Shown here piece by piece: positions 11,165 to 23,300 of a DNA stretch of 64,000 nt. Source of the DNA: Carnegiea gigantea (taxonomy: Eukaryota > Streptophyta > Magnoliopsida > Caryophyllales > Cactaceae); assembly GCA_029747015.1 (NCBI GenBank), contig JAKOGI010000188.1, forward strand, positions 143,501 through 207,500, read 5' to 3'. The notes under the pieces are model-generated. The model was not told the origin of the DNA. It ran no database searches and saw only the letters and a program-made list of their open reading frames with translations. The position numbers and the translations under genes are program-made. Each line of letters starts with the position of its first letter. The first letter of the stretch is position 1.

Positions 11165-12560
11165 TGGTATATTTTTTATTTTTTATTTTTTGTTTTTTGT
11201 TTTTTGTTTTTTAGTGTTCTATTTTTAATTTTTAATTTTTAATTTTTAATTTTTAATCTTTATTTTTTATCTCTTAATTTTTTAATTTCGCATTTCTTAT
11301 TTCTTATTTTTTATTTTTTTGTCTTTAATTTTTTTTAATTTCTTATTTCTTATTTCCTACTTTTAATTTTTAATTTTTAATTTTTAATTTTCATTTTTTA
11401 TTTTTTAATTTTTAATTTCTGTTTTTTATTTTATAGTTTTTATGTTTTTATTCTTTGATTTTTATTCTTAATTTTTTTATTTTTTATTTTTTATTTTTTA
11501 TTTTTTTATTTTTATTTTTATTTTTTATTTTTTATTTTTAACTTTTTATTGTTTTATTTTCTTATTTTTTAATCTATATTTCTTTATTTTTTATGTTTTT
11601 ATTTTTGTATTTTTTATTTTTTATTTTTTATTTTTTATGTGTTTTTATTTTTTAATTTTTAATTTTTAATTTTCTTATTTTCTTATTTTTTACTTATTAC
11701 TTTTTATTATTTTATTTTATTTTTTATTTTTTATTTTTTATTTTTATGTTTTTATTTTTGTATTTTTGTATTTTTTATTTTTACATGTTCTTGTTTTTAA
11801 ATTTTTTATTTTCTTATTTTCACATTTTTTTTATTTTTTATGTTTTTAGGTTTTTATTTTTTGTTTTTTATTTTTAAATTTTTGTTAATTTGTTAATTTG
11901 TAATTTTATATTTTATATTTTTATTTCTTATTTCTTATTTCTTATTTTTTATTTTTTATTTTTTTATTTTTATATTTTATATTTTATATTTTAATTTTTA
12001 CTTTTTATTATTTTTATTTTAATTTTTTATTTTAATTTTTTATTTTTTATTTGTTATATTTTTTCAAAATTTTTTAATTTCTTATTTTTTAATTTGTTAT
12101 TTGTTATTTTTACTTCTATTTCTTATTTTAGTTTTTTCTTTTTTCTTTTTAAATTTTTATTTTTATTTTTTCATTTTTTCATTTTTAATTTTTAATTTCT
12201 AATTTCTAACTTTATTTTTTATTTCTTATTTCTTATTCTTTACTTTTTACTGTTATGTTTTTAGTTTTTTATGCTGTATGTTTTTATTTTTGATTTCTCA
12301 TTTCTTATTTTTTACTTTTAATTTTTTACATTTTAATTTTCTTTTTTTATTTTAAATTTTTTATTTGTCATTTCTTTTTTTTCATTTTTTATTTTTTGTT
12401 TTTTATTCTTTATTCTTTATTTGTTATTTGATATTTCTAATTTTTTGTTTTTAATTTTTAATTTTTATGTTTCATTTTTTATTTTTTTATTTTGTGTTTT
12501 TGTTTGTTGTTAATTTTTTATATTTATTTTTTAATTTTTTATCTTTTTATTTTTATTGCA
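11165..12560. repeat. T-rich low-complexity arm
   Basis: About 1.4 kb consists almost only of short units such as TTTTTATTTTTTATTTTTAA, with rare G or C. Together with the A-rich 12561-13202 it can fold into a long imperfect A/T hairpin. The boundary where T-rich turns to A-rich lies near 12560, after TTATTGCAAACAAAAG. Confidence 0.85.
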
Positions 12561-13202
12561 AACAAAAGTTATAGAAAATTTCAACAAAATGAAAATAAAA
12601 AATAAAAAATAAAAAAATAAGAAATAAGAAATAAGAAAGAAAAAGTAAAAAAATTAAAAAATTAAAACATCAAAAATTAAGAAATAAGAAATTAAAATAA
12701 AAAATTAAAATTAAAATGTAAAAAAAAAATAAAAATAAAAAATAAGAAATGAGAAACAAAACATAAAAACATAAAACATAAAAGCATAAAAAAATAAAAA
12801 AATAAAAAATGAAAAATGAAAAATGAAAAATGAAAAATAAAACATAAAAAATTAGAAAATTAAAAAATGGCAAATAAAAATTAAAAATTAAAAATTAAAA
12901 ATTAATGTAAAAAATAAAAAATAAGAAATAAGAAATAAAAACATAAAAAACATAAAATCATCAAAAAATGAAAAATAGAAAATAAAAATAAAGAATAAAC
13001 AATAAAAAAATAATCAGTAAAAAGTAAAAAATAAAACATAAAAATAAGAAATAAAACATAAAAATAAAAATGAAAAATAAAAATAAAAATAAAAATAAAA
13101 ATAAAAAAGTAAAAAGTAAAAAGTAAAAAGTAAAAAGTAAAAAATAAGAAATTAAAAAAATTAAAAAACAAAAAATAAAATATAAAACATAAAATATAAA
13201 AA
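12561..13202. repeat. A-rich low-complexity arm, part 1
   Basis: About 640 bp of AAATAAAAAATAAGAAATAA-type sequence, the complement in character of the preceding T-rich arm. Long minus-strand open frames in it encode only Phe/Leu/Ile/Tyr strings and are artefacts of composition. It ends at the solo-LTR-like insertion. Confidence 0.8.
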
Positions 13203-16200
13203 TGTAACACCCCTCTATCCCAGAGAGACGTTACACCGCCAGGATCCCCCGAGGGAGACCCCTAAGGCTGTCGTGACTGAAGATCTCCTTATATAATCAC
13301 CTAACCCTAGGTTAGCTAAGGAATTCCTGGAGCAAAACTGCAAGAGTTCTGCCTAAAACTGCAACGTTTATAAAATTTTAGACACAAGCTGAGGGGCACC
13401 TGGAGATATTATACTAATTAATTTACAAAAAACAAGAGTCCTCCATGGGGCACACCCCCGGGACTAAGGTTTATGCCCTTACAACATTCATACTAATCAT
13501 TACATGGTTCGCGGCTAGACTAGAGCCAACTACATGTTTACCATTTACATTACATCAACCAAAAGGAAGGAAATGGTAGTTTCATCACACAGCAGCATAG
13601 GAACACTTTCAGGAAGACTGGACGCCCGTAAGCAAGTAGCAAGCATAATCTTTCATTCATTACCCGGGGAAAAAGGGGAAAGGAAATGGAATGAGTTACT
13701 ACGTGCTCAATGAGTGCCCCCTCCACTCCCTAAAGCAGACCCTTTACAAGTACTATGACCTCTAGTATTTATTCGGTGATATTTACGTAGTATTCAAGTT
13801 GCGATGAGTTATGTGATACGCATTAGGGGCACTTGACCATATTATTAAACATAAAGTGTTCTTAATGCGAAGAATGTTGGCATGTTAAGGATTTACTAGC
13901 TTAGAAGACACCATCAAGACATGAATGTTTGATACATTAATACTTATTCATTCGATATGCACTTTCTAAAGTATACCTACTTAACGCAAACATAATGACT
14001 TGATGCAAACATAACTATCTGAAGCAAACATGAGAACTTGACCACACATTACTTGAGATCACATATCACCATACTTTGAAATCCCTTCCTGTCTTATGAA
14101 GAAACCATCCTCCTTTTTTTGGGTCCCTTGAGGCTTTCATTCATATAAAACAAAAGCATTTCATTCATATTAGTCGTATTACGACTCATAGAAACCACTC
14201 ATCTTTCTTTCAATCGACCAGCAGATGGCCCTCAATCTTTCTTTTCATAAAACATTTAAGACGACAATTGCCAACTGCGTTTCTCGTTCGTAAGGAAAAT
14301 ACTTGTGGCATAAGATCATTACAGGGTGCTGATTGGGTGAGATCTATTCTCGAACCCCATAGTGAGACCTAACGTTCACACATAAGCTCTTACTCCCTGG
14401 ATGACTACATAAACATATTGGACCATTACCTTCGTCAGGGTCTTATAGGGTTTCCTAGTACCAGGACGTAATCCCTAGGCAGTCATCATTCATAACATAG
14501 TGTCCAGAGCACATTATCTTAGCAAGGGAAAGCGTATGGTCATAACGACTAGTAGTTTGCAGTTTCTTGTGATGAAATCATTTGTCTTGCAACTCACACC
14601 ATTTCTAAAACGTCTTAGGGATTCCTCCCAAATATTGTTTGAATAGCTAAAATAGGCCATTACTCGCTACTAGACATGGCTATTATTCATTTAAAACACA
14701 TGAAAGATCATTTGCAAAATATCATCTTCACACACATATGTTACATCTTAATCATACAAAGGAAAGGGGATACACATATTACATTTAAACACTTCGTATT
14801 CATTTCAACACAATGAGCCAAACATGGCCTCGCAATCCACACGATTGCGGTCAATTCACAACCCGAACTCCCTCCTCACAAGCACCGTATCACAAGGACC
14901 TCGAACAACTCATAGTTCTACTTCAAGCCATCCAACTACCATCTCGATTTTATATTTCACAATCTAGCATCCTAATCATTATGACATACTGAAAAGCGAT
15001 ACATAAACTCATGAAACTTACAAATGCTGGACTTACCGATTAACCAACTAACAATTAGTAGTGCGCTGCAACCAATGGTTATAACCATACACTCATACAT
15101 AAATAATAGGCATTCATACGATCTTAACTTAAAACGGACGTTTAGCAAGCTAAGTTAATCCAACTAAGCATGAAACACGATTATATTCATATATTTCAGT
15201 TAAGGGATATAAACATGCTTAGTTCGTTATTCAAATATTATTTCCAGAGCTGTTTCATAAGCATAATTCAATCAAATAGACAAGTATCGATTTGAAGTTA
15301 CATTTAAGCCTATTCATGTCATTCAAGCTTAACTATTCATGCCTTCAAGCTTAACATGAATCAAGTCTCTATTTAAACATAAAACGATTCACTTCGAAGT
15401 TTATAAACGATCATGAAACAACTAAACTTTCATATACGTTGATTTTAAATAATTACAATTCACTTTGAAGTTAACCAACGATTATGAAATAACTAAGCAT
15501 ATTTATATGTTAATTCTAAATATTTACGACTCATTTCGAAGTTCATATATGATTATGATTCATACATGATTATGATTCATATACGATTATGACACGACTA
15601 ATCATATATACATTAATTCGAAGCGTTTATAATTCATTTCGAATGACATCTTCAGGCATGCATTAAGTAAATAAATTCGAATCTAGGCTAAACATACTTG
15701 CCTTACTTCGAATTAAAACTTTCAGCTTGAATTAACTAAATTGATTTGAATCGAAGCTAAGCATACATAATTCATTTCGAATTAATATTTCAGTCATAAT
15801 CTACGTCAACTAATTCGAATTGAAGCTAAACATGTATAAACCACCTAGAATTAACATTTCAAGCATAATTCACCTAAATTGATTCGAATCGAAGCTAAAC
15901 ATATATAATTCGTTTCGAAATTAAATCTCATGCATGAATTAACGAAATTGATTCAATTCGAAGCTAATCATATATGATTCATCTCAAATTACAAATTTCA
16001 GGCAACACATTTCTAGCAAATTTGGCTAGCCTAATCTGACATGCAAGACCCAATCTGCTAAAACATTTGTGAAATTAGTAATAGCTTAGGAGGAGAGAAA
16101 CACTTACCTGGATTAGCCTAATTTCAACCTTAAACAGCAAATACCAGATGCCCCACTCTGCTAAACCTGAACCCTGGCCCGTTAGCTTGAAAATCTGAAC

Positions 16201-16961
16201 CCTAGCTCTCGATTTGGTGGCATTTTTGGTCACGTTTGAGGGTATTTGGGGTCGAATCCGACCCCCAGATTTATAGAGGAGGCCGAATCCGGTGTGGGTG
16301 ACTGGATTCCGGCACGTGGGTGGCGGAATTAGGGTGGCTGACACGTGGGTCTCGAATTTGGCTCGGTTGTGCGACGTGGGGGAAGGAGGATTGGTGGTGT
16401 TTGGCAACTGGCAACGCGTGGACGAGGGTTGGACGGGCTCTTTCTCTTGCCGGCGACACGTGACGGCCGGCGGTGACGCCAGGCGGCGACAGGTGACCCG
16501 CGAGAGAGAGAGAGAGCGAAGTAGAGAGAGGGAGTGCGAGAAGGAGAGGGGGGTCGGGGTCTCGGGTTCTCCTTGCCCGAAATGTCGATCCCCCTCTTTA
16601 CTTATTTAGTTGTTCCCTTTTTTTTTGATTCAACTAATACAATAACTGCTGGGTTCACGATTTACACTAAACTCAAGTTGAAATGTCCTACAACTGGCTT
16701 TTAAATCTAATTCGAAAATCGATTAAAATTAACGATTAACGTTTTTGAAGGGTAAGAGTTTGAATTGATTCTAAAGACGTTGCAAACTACTAACGTTAAT
16801 AGTAGTAACAATGGAATAACGATGTTTCATTTTAGTAAACCTTATTCTTAAACACATACAATCACAACATAAAATGCTTAATAAAAACAGTTAAAACGCA
16901 ACTTGGCGATCTTAGCAACGAAACCAGTTAGGCGACAATATAGAGAAAGTGCAGTTCTTAC
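13203..16961 (-). mobile_element. Solo LTR-like insertion, 3.76 kb, with target duplication
   Basis: The insertion begins TGTAAC and ends GTTCTTACA, so its ends are a perfect TGTAA/TTACA inverted pair. It is flanked on both sides by exactly AAAAA (13198-13202 and 16962-16966), a 5-bp target duplication, and both flanks belong to the same A-rich arm. On the minus strand it ends GGGGTGTTACA, a form common to plant Ty3 LTRs. No gag or pol frame is present and no direct repeat of the ends inside it was seen, so a solo LTR is more likely than a complete element. It includes a 70-bp tandem array (15610-16010) and a GC-rich promoter-like part (16200-16600). Confidence 0.65.
15610..16010. repeat. 70-bp tandem repeats inside the solo LTR
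   Basis: The landmark (C/T)GAAGCTAA or its variant recurs at about 15682, 15752, 15821, 15891 and 15960, a regular spacing of 70 bp. Units share AATTGATTCGAATCGAAGCT and ATAATTCATTTCGAATTAA blocks. Weaker versions continue to the left to about 15390. Sub-repeats within LTRs are common; the regular period is clear here. Confidence 0.7.
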
Positions 16962-16966
16962 AAAAA

Positions 16967-17158
16967 ACTTAAAAAATAAAAATAAAAAAATAAAAAATAA
17001 AAAAATAAAAAATAAAAAATAAAACATATAAAAAATAAAATACAAAATAAAAATTAAAAAAATAAGAAATTAAAAAAATAAAAAAATAAATAATAAAAAA
17101 TAAAAATAAAACCTAAAAAATATATAAATAAAAAATAAACAATAAAAAATAGAAAAAT

Positions 17159-17195
<37 letters not shown>

Positions 17196-17235
17196 ACATA
17201 TAAAAAAGAATAAATAAAAAAGAATAAATAAAAAT
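16967..17235. repeat. A-rich low-complexity arm, part 2
   Basis: AAAATAAAAAATAAAAAT-type sequence continuing the arm interrupted at 13202. The solo-LTR insertion accounts for the gap. Confidence 0.8.
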
Positions 17236-17275
17236 TTCGCAAATTTTCAATAATTTCATAAATTATCACACATTA

Positions 17276-17690
17276 ATTACATTCTCATTATTTTAACTCA
17301 CTTCAACCCACCACATAAATAATATATCAACTTCAACACACTTCAACCTACATCATCTCACTTCAACCTAGTTCAACCCACCTCAAAAAAAAAAAAAAAT
17401 ACCAACATCTACTTATCTCAACCCACCTCAACCTACTTCAACCTACTTCACCCTTTTACCCACCCAATTTACCCACGAAAATAACAAACCCTAAATCTCA
17501 CATGATACTTTACAAATTATTAAAATTATGAAGGGGGTGGGTTGAAGTTGGTTGAAGTGAGTTAAGGTAGGTTGAAGTGGGTTGAAGTTGGTATTTTTTT
17601 TTCATGTGGGTTGAAATAGGTTGAAGTAGGTTGAAGTGGGTTGAAGTGGGTAAATATGGATTGACCCACGAAACGAACAGACCCTTTATA
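17276..17690. repeat. Decamer-repeat right arm(s) of the foldback element
   Basis: 17276-17495 reads TTCAACCCACC, CTTCAACCTA and similar units, the inverse of the left arm. From 17528 the orientation flips to GGTTGAAGTTGGTTGAAGTG and continues to the end AACGAACAGACCC at 17688. So two element ends lie back to back, which points to nesting or an internal rearrangement. Confidence 0.6.
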
Positions 17691-18148
17691 TGTAAAAATA
17701 ATTCTTAGATAGAGTTTTTTTTTTGTGCAAGTTTGTTCCATGTTAAAACGGGTCAGAAGCAGGTAGTTCATGGGGCGGTCTGACCCACCCCATTGATTCA
17801 CATAAAAGCCCGGCCTAGTTCACTATATTAACGGATTGTCGGCCATGACCCAATCCAACTCACTTTATTAACGGGTTGACTTGGCTTGGCCCGTTGACCA
17901 TCCCCTAGACTCACATCCTACCTAATACGCAGCTATCATTTGTGAACGTCTCTTGTTAAAAGCTCACAGTTTGATGGGTTCAATTGGGTTTGACTCAACT
18001 CGGTTGCATATTAGCGCCTGTCAATCTATATCATTCATGGGCCTGCCTCATACGGGAGTGTCACGGCACTTCCTCATATCCAAGAGGTGATTGCTGAAAT
18101 TTGCAGTTTGTAGGACAGAAATTCGGCAATTGATATGCATTACACCAG

Positions 18149-18370
18149 ATGTCCAGTCCAGCTGATGGCATTGGCAGCAGTCCTTTCAAACATAAACTGG
18201 GCGCAGCAACTTCCAACAATCATGCATTACTAAGCCCCAAAGACCTTCAAGCTGCACTCAAGTTGGATGAGGAGGTGCTTACGTTTTAGCAGAAGCTGAG
18301 CGAGGACTTACCGACAAAGGACACGTTCGTTATAGCATATTGCATCTGCTGCCAGTAGAGGTGGGAAATG
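18149..18370 (+). pseudogene. Broken coding fragment, family not recognised
   Basis: From an ATG at 18149 a frame runs 49 codons with protein-like composition (starts M-S-S-P-A-D-G-I-G, includes S-P-K-D-L-Q-A-A-L-K-L-D-E-E-V), then meets TAG at 18297-18299. The same frame continues past the stop for about 22 more codons (Q-K-L-S-E-D-L-P) to a second TAG. Codon use and amino-acid mix look coding, unlike the surrounding repeats. It may be a gene fragment carried by an element or a dead exon. I do not recognise the protein. Confidence 0.35.
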
Positions 18371-18572
18371 GGTTGGGTGGGGTAGATCTATTTAATAAAC
18401 AGTCAATTTCTTGTCGTTTTTGAAAATAGTTTAGATTTGCTCTAAATTATTAAAAGAAAAAATTCATACTAAACAGTCAAATCGTGACATCTTCAGGTCG
18501 GGTCAGGTTCATATTTCACCCAGTAACTTTGGGTCGGGTTATCGTGATGGGTCAGACTTTCCCAACTCTAGT
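18362..18572. repeat. Small TIR repeat (TAGAGGTGGGAAA ends)
   Basis: The left end TAGAGGTGGGAAATGGGTTG and the right end CTTTCCCAACTCTA are inverted partners (right read inversely: TAGAGTTGGGAAAG). The interior has GGTCGGGT motifs. The length of about 210 bp fits a MITE. Equal 8-bp flanks were not found. Confidence 0.5.
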
Positions 18573-18574
18573 TA

Positions 18575-18720
18575 TTAGTTGCAATATGCTACAACCTACT
18601 AACTGCTTTTCCAACCTATTACAATCTATTCCAGCCTGCTCTAATTAGTTTCAATATTCTGCAACCTATTCCAACTTGCTCCAATTCTAACTTGTTCGAA
18701 TATGTTCCCAGTCATCTGAA
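18575..18720. repeat. Degenerate CAACCTATTCC-type tandem units
   Basis: Units such as CAACCTACTAA, CCAACCTATTA, CAATCTATTCC, CAGCCTGCTC, CAACCTATTCC and CAACTTGCTCC repeat with a period of about 10-12 bp. They resemble the inverse of the GGTTGAAGTN decamers of the foldback family. Confidence 0.45.
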
Positions 18721-18729
18721 GTAACTATT

Positions 18730-20255
18730 AACAAGTAAATCATTAATGACATTATTAACGATAAATTAACAGCTAAAATGTTTGGAGTGTTAAAGAACGT
18801 TTAGAAAATATAGGAGGACAAAATGTCTAAAGTTAGTAGAAAACAATAAGTTGACATAATTATATCGTGTTGAGTACTAGACGACTATAGCCGAATGCAT
18901 GAAAAGAGATACCAAATTTGCTAAGATCGAGAAACACCAAACAATCCCAAGAAGTGGATTATATAGTGAGCAAAATAAACAAACAATGAATAAATGTATG
19001 GATGTAATAACTGATTTGATTTTATTATTAATAACCAATCATTAAGCGTGTATTATAACAAAACATTATAACTTTTTATTGTAATGAAACGCGCTTACTT
19101 GATTGCAAATGGTCATTACGTTTTTCTCGATATATGAAAATACTATTAGTTTGCGCAATAATGCTTAGAATCACATTTCAACTTATTTCATTGCATAATC
19201 TTTTTGGATGTTAACTAGTATTGAAAGTTTTTTTTTGCATAAACCATCAAAATCAGGCCAAAATGCACCAGAATGTCCTAAAACACTTCATCCTGTTCCA
19301 ACTTTGATGAACATTTTTCTCTACCACGGCAATTCAATCGATATTTTTCGCCACTTAAATAATCCAGTTGATGTTTTTCTCACTAAAATAATTTCAATGG
19401 TTTATATCGAAACTTGACTATCCGAGAGAAAGTATTAAAAAAACTCAAATATGAATTTTAAGCTCAAAACTATGACCATTTAGTCAATATTTTTCGCCTT
19501 TTAAACAACTCAGTTGATGTTTTCCTCTTTTTCATGAAAAATAATTTACCTTGTACCAAATAACGAAAAATATTACATGAAAATCAATTTTTTTGGGAAA
19601 AACATTTTCCACAGACCTACTAAACATTACCGTAATTAAAAATCTTACCCCCCCAAAAAAATGTAATTAAAAATAGAGTTGTTGTTTCACATGACATTAT
19701 TAACTATTTACAAAATAAATCATAAAGCTTTTCTATGCATGCAGCAAATTTCATAAATAAACCAACCCCATCAGTGTGATAAAAAATCTCAACTAATAAT
19801 ATGATAAGATGGTTGCAATGAAGAAAAAGGAAGAAAAGCATAAATAAAAAATAAAAAAGAGCCCATGATTGAATTTGGGACTTGATCTCAACCGCTAATT
19901 GGGACATCATTTTCATATCGGCGTGTCATCAGCCACAGGATCATCATTTCCCACTCTCGCGCTTTTTTTTCCTTTCCGTTTTTTCCCCCTCGTAACAAAA
20001 ACCCAAAAAATAAAAATAAAAATAAAAAATTAAATAAAGGAGAAGAAAGAAGAAATGTGAGTGCTTCCCTCCACATCTATATCCGAACCAAATTCCCTCC
20101 TTCCCTCGTTTTCTTCCCCACACCCTCTCTTCTCCGCCACCACCACTGCCTCCGCCACCACCTTCACCACTAGATCTCCGCCGTAGCCTCCGATCTTCTC
20201 CGCCGTCCTCTGTCTACTTTTATAGTCCCCCTATCCCTCGCTTTCTCTCACCTCG
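18730..20255. other. Intergenic region upstream of E2F
   Basis: AT-rich with no supported gene. The last 170 bp before the coding region become CT-rich and contain CCGCCACCACC repeats, typical of a plant 5' leader. I did not find a clear TATA box or a consensus E2F site. Confidence 0.45.
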
Positions 20256-20340
20256 AATGCACTTTTCCCAAAAACCCTCAAACCCCACCAAACCCTCAAC
20301 TGAAGCTTCGATCGCTGCAAATTCTGGAGAAATCGGGGGG

Positions 20341-23300
20341 ATGTCGACGCCTAAAGCAACCAATCAGCAATCGCAGCAGCAGCAGCCGCCGCCTCGGCAG
20401 CCCCCCTTCACTGCCATGAAGCCGCCGTTTGCGCCGTCGCCTGGCGAATACCACCGCTTTGCCCCCGTGCTTCCACCACCACCACCTGAGCCTGAAGCTA
20501 TTGTCGTCAAGACCCCGGTGAGTCTCTTTGTTCTTCAACTTCAACCGGTGGTTTTTGTGGGTTTTAATTGCTTTTTTTTGTTTGGGGGGGGGGGGAATAG
20601 TTGACATTTGGCTCGGGAATATTGGTTGGGTTGCTGCTTGGTGAGTCATTTTTGGATTAGATTGATATTAAGTGCTTAATCAGCTAGTAAAGTAGCTGTT
20701 CTTCAACTGTGCTTTGGGAATCTTCGTGATTCTAACAAGTTAGAGGGCTTATTTTTCCCCCCAAATTTGTGTAAGTTTGTGTGCATGTTTGGTAAAGCTG
20801 GTAAAGAATCACACTGGCTGTTGTATTCCTGCACCTACAGGTTCCCTTTGGTAGTGATTAAATTTGCTGGTTTTCCTAATTGTTGGCTGTATAAGCGATG
20901 ACGTTTGCTAGGAAAGCTCATAGGCATTGTTGAATAGTCAGTGTGTATACTATCTGCATTGTTGATAATTGATGGTACATTTGCTTTTTCAAGCTTGAGA
21001 CTTTGCTGTACTTGTAAACTCTTTGGGACTGTAATGTGGGAGCGATAATGCACTAGCATTAGCTTGTTGTATCCAACATAATGTGGACCTCTGGATTTGG
21101 AAGTGACAAAAAGCCTGTTGTTGTCCACTTTACCATTCTGCTGACATTAACAAGTCTAAATCATGAACCTTATCGACCTTCTTATGTTCTTGTCTGAATT
21201 TCTCCTCATCCTTTTTACCCACCGAGTTGATTTTGGTCTTTGTTGTTTTGCTACCATTTAAAAAATGAAGCATTGATTATCTTTGCATTCTTACATTGAT
21301 GATTAGCTTCCTAGTCGTGATACATTGTACAGTCTACATTCTGCAAGTGTTTGGTCATCTTGTGTGTGGATATGATCACTGGAACTTAGGATCATCTTTA
21401 TGCAACTACAAAATTAATTAGGGGTTAATTGTTGAGAAACATGGAACATGAGAAGCATTTTTGTTACAGGCAAGAGATTTGGTGTTGCCTGTGTCATTGT
21501 TTCGACGAAGAGCATATTGATCTTGGGGCTGGATTCTTTCTTGATGTCATGTAAATTTGTCTTTGCGTATCGTTTATTAGCTGAGTTTTTGGTGGACCCA
21601 TTATAAAAAATGCTTAGCTATGTTCCTGTTAATGGTTATATTTGAAGTATTCTAGTTGTTAGAAGATTAGATCACAAAGATTCTGGTTTTGCAAGTTACT
21701 AAAGCATCATCTTGCTTATTTGAGGGCTAAAGTTTTAGCTTGTTGCATGTTCTCGATCTTTTGGGTTTGATTTGCGCTTTTTTTTTTGGAGGGATCGGTA
21801 TGTAGTTGTGACTCATATAGAGTGAGTTGAGCAATTGTATGGTCTGGTTTTTGATGGCTAAGAGTCAGATTTTCATGTATTTTGCTTTTTTGGTTGTATG
21901 ATATTTAGTTTCTCACCTAAACTTATGTTGACCTGCTAGATTCAAAATCCCAAACACTGAGTTTGTCAACTCAACAGCATCTTGTACAATATGCTGGACT
22001 TAGTACTGCACAACAGCACGAGCTTAGCTTGTGACTCTATGGAAATCACCACCATGAAGATTTCTATATGGGGATGTGAAGCGACTTAGACTACTCTTAT
22101 AATAGGGACATGATCATATGGGTCATCATGACGAGCATGTTGTCATACCATGTATTTTCTTCGGCAGAGGACAGAGGGATCCTCTTGCCACGGCCCATGG
22201 TTAGAACATTATCAACACATTTGTGGGACTGAAAATGGAGAGTGGAATGTGCAGAGGACTTGGTTTTCCAAGCAATGCACTGCCAAACTTCTTGCGTTTT
22301 GTCTATTTTCAACTAGGAGATGCATCTTCTCTTTGGAACTTGAGATTTCTTTTTTTGATCGATAAAGGGAGATTCATTAATGAAAAGTTATATGACATCT
22401 ACAATGAAAACCATTTGATGGGAATAGATCTAAAACATCAAAATAAATCTTTGTCTTCAAAAAGTTAATGATAAACACATTGTCGATTCGCTCTAAATTT
22501 GTAACACCCTTCTGGTCACTAACAACGTTCTTCAACATCATTGCATTTTCCGAATATCGGCTACCTATAGTATAACTCTATGGGGCATGCATCTATTTGG
22601 TATAATAGATTATACTTCAAAAGAAGATTGCCATGGTTGAACCACATGAAATTTTGTTCTTGATGTACCCATCATTTAAAACAAATATGCCTGATACAAT
22701 CCAACTATCTTTTGCAATTTGATGCCTCCAGCTCTACGAACGCTCGCACGAAGACGAGAGTAAAAACTCCTACTAACACTCGTACCAAGGCAAGCAAACA
22801 AAACCCCCATAAAAAAAGGGAACCTTAACTCTCAAGAAACGGAGAGAATTTATTGAAAAGAGATATAAACCTAATAATATATATACTTGTAAACTGAATA
22901 GGATGTTAAAAAGGAGACAATGGGGCTTACCACAGCTGATGGTAGCCCTTTACTCAAAAAGATCGAGAAGTTATAGTAGACATGGAAAAGATGTAGTCAT
23001 GTAGATAAATAATTATATGTATTTCTTTCACTTGTGCTTTAGATGTTGCTTTTGAAGTGCTTTGGTTTAACGATCTAACTTATCGTCTGTGTTTACGTAA
23101 TGTTGATGACATAATAGTTAGCACTGCCTTATTACAGTGCTGGCTTCAAGATAAATGTGCATCCATACCCACCTTGTTGATCTCGAATGGTTTGGTGATC
23201 CCTTTTCCCCCCTTCTTTTTTTTAATATGTATTTCCTTATTCTATGGTTTCTCATTCCATCATGCCTATCTGTTTTAGCTCCTACTTTCTTCTCTGTCTT

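Larger units (their letters stand above)
11019..17690. mobile_element. Giant foldback element, about 6.5 kb
   Basis: The left end GGGCCTGTTCTTTTCGTGGG, followed by AAATTAGGTGGGTAAAAGGG and GGTTGAAGTA-type decamers, is matched inversely by two candidate right ends. The first is 17440-17484 (inverse reading TTTGTTATTTTCGTGGGTAA). The second is 17667-17688 (inverse GGGTCTGTTCGTTTCGTGGG, flanked by TTT as is the left end). Inside the decamer arms lie a T-rich arm (11165-12560) and A-rich arms (12561-13202 and 16967-17235), which are also mutually inverted. A 3.76 kb solo-LTR-like insertion (13203-16961) splits the A-rich arm. No transposase was found. Smaller relatives occur near 49565, 50997, 53160 and 63128. 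Confidence 0.6.

Noticed and set aside
12670..13210. Long minus-strand open frames of Phe/Leu/Ile/Tyr
   Set aside because: They come from the A-rich low-complexity arm, where the few stop codons reflect base composition. The peptides have no protein-like pattern.
15001..16030. Possible centromeric or subtelomeric satellite
   Set aside because: The 70-bp array is short and bounded by the LTR-like ends, so it is an LTR sub-repeat rather than a satellite block.
16075..16609. Frames of about 105-110 codons on both strands
   Set aside because: They lie in the GC-rich promoter-like part of the solo LTR and contain GA/CT simple repeats. No protein family fits.
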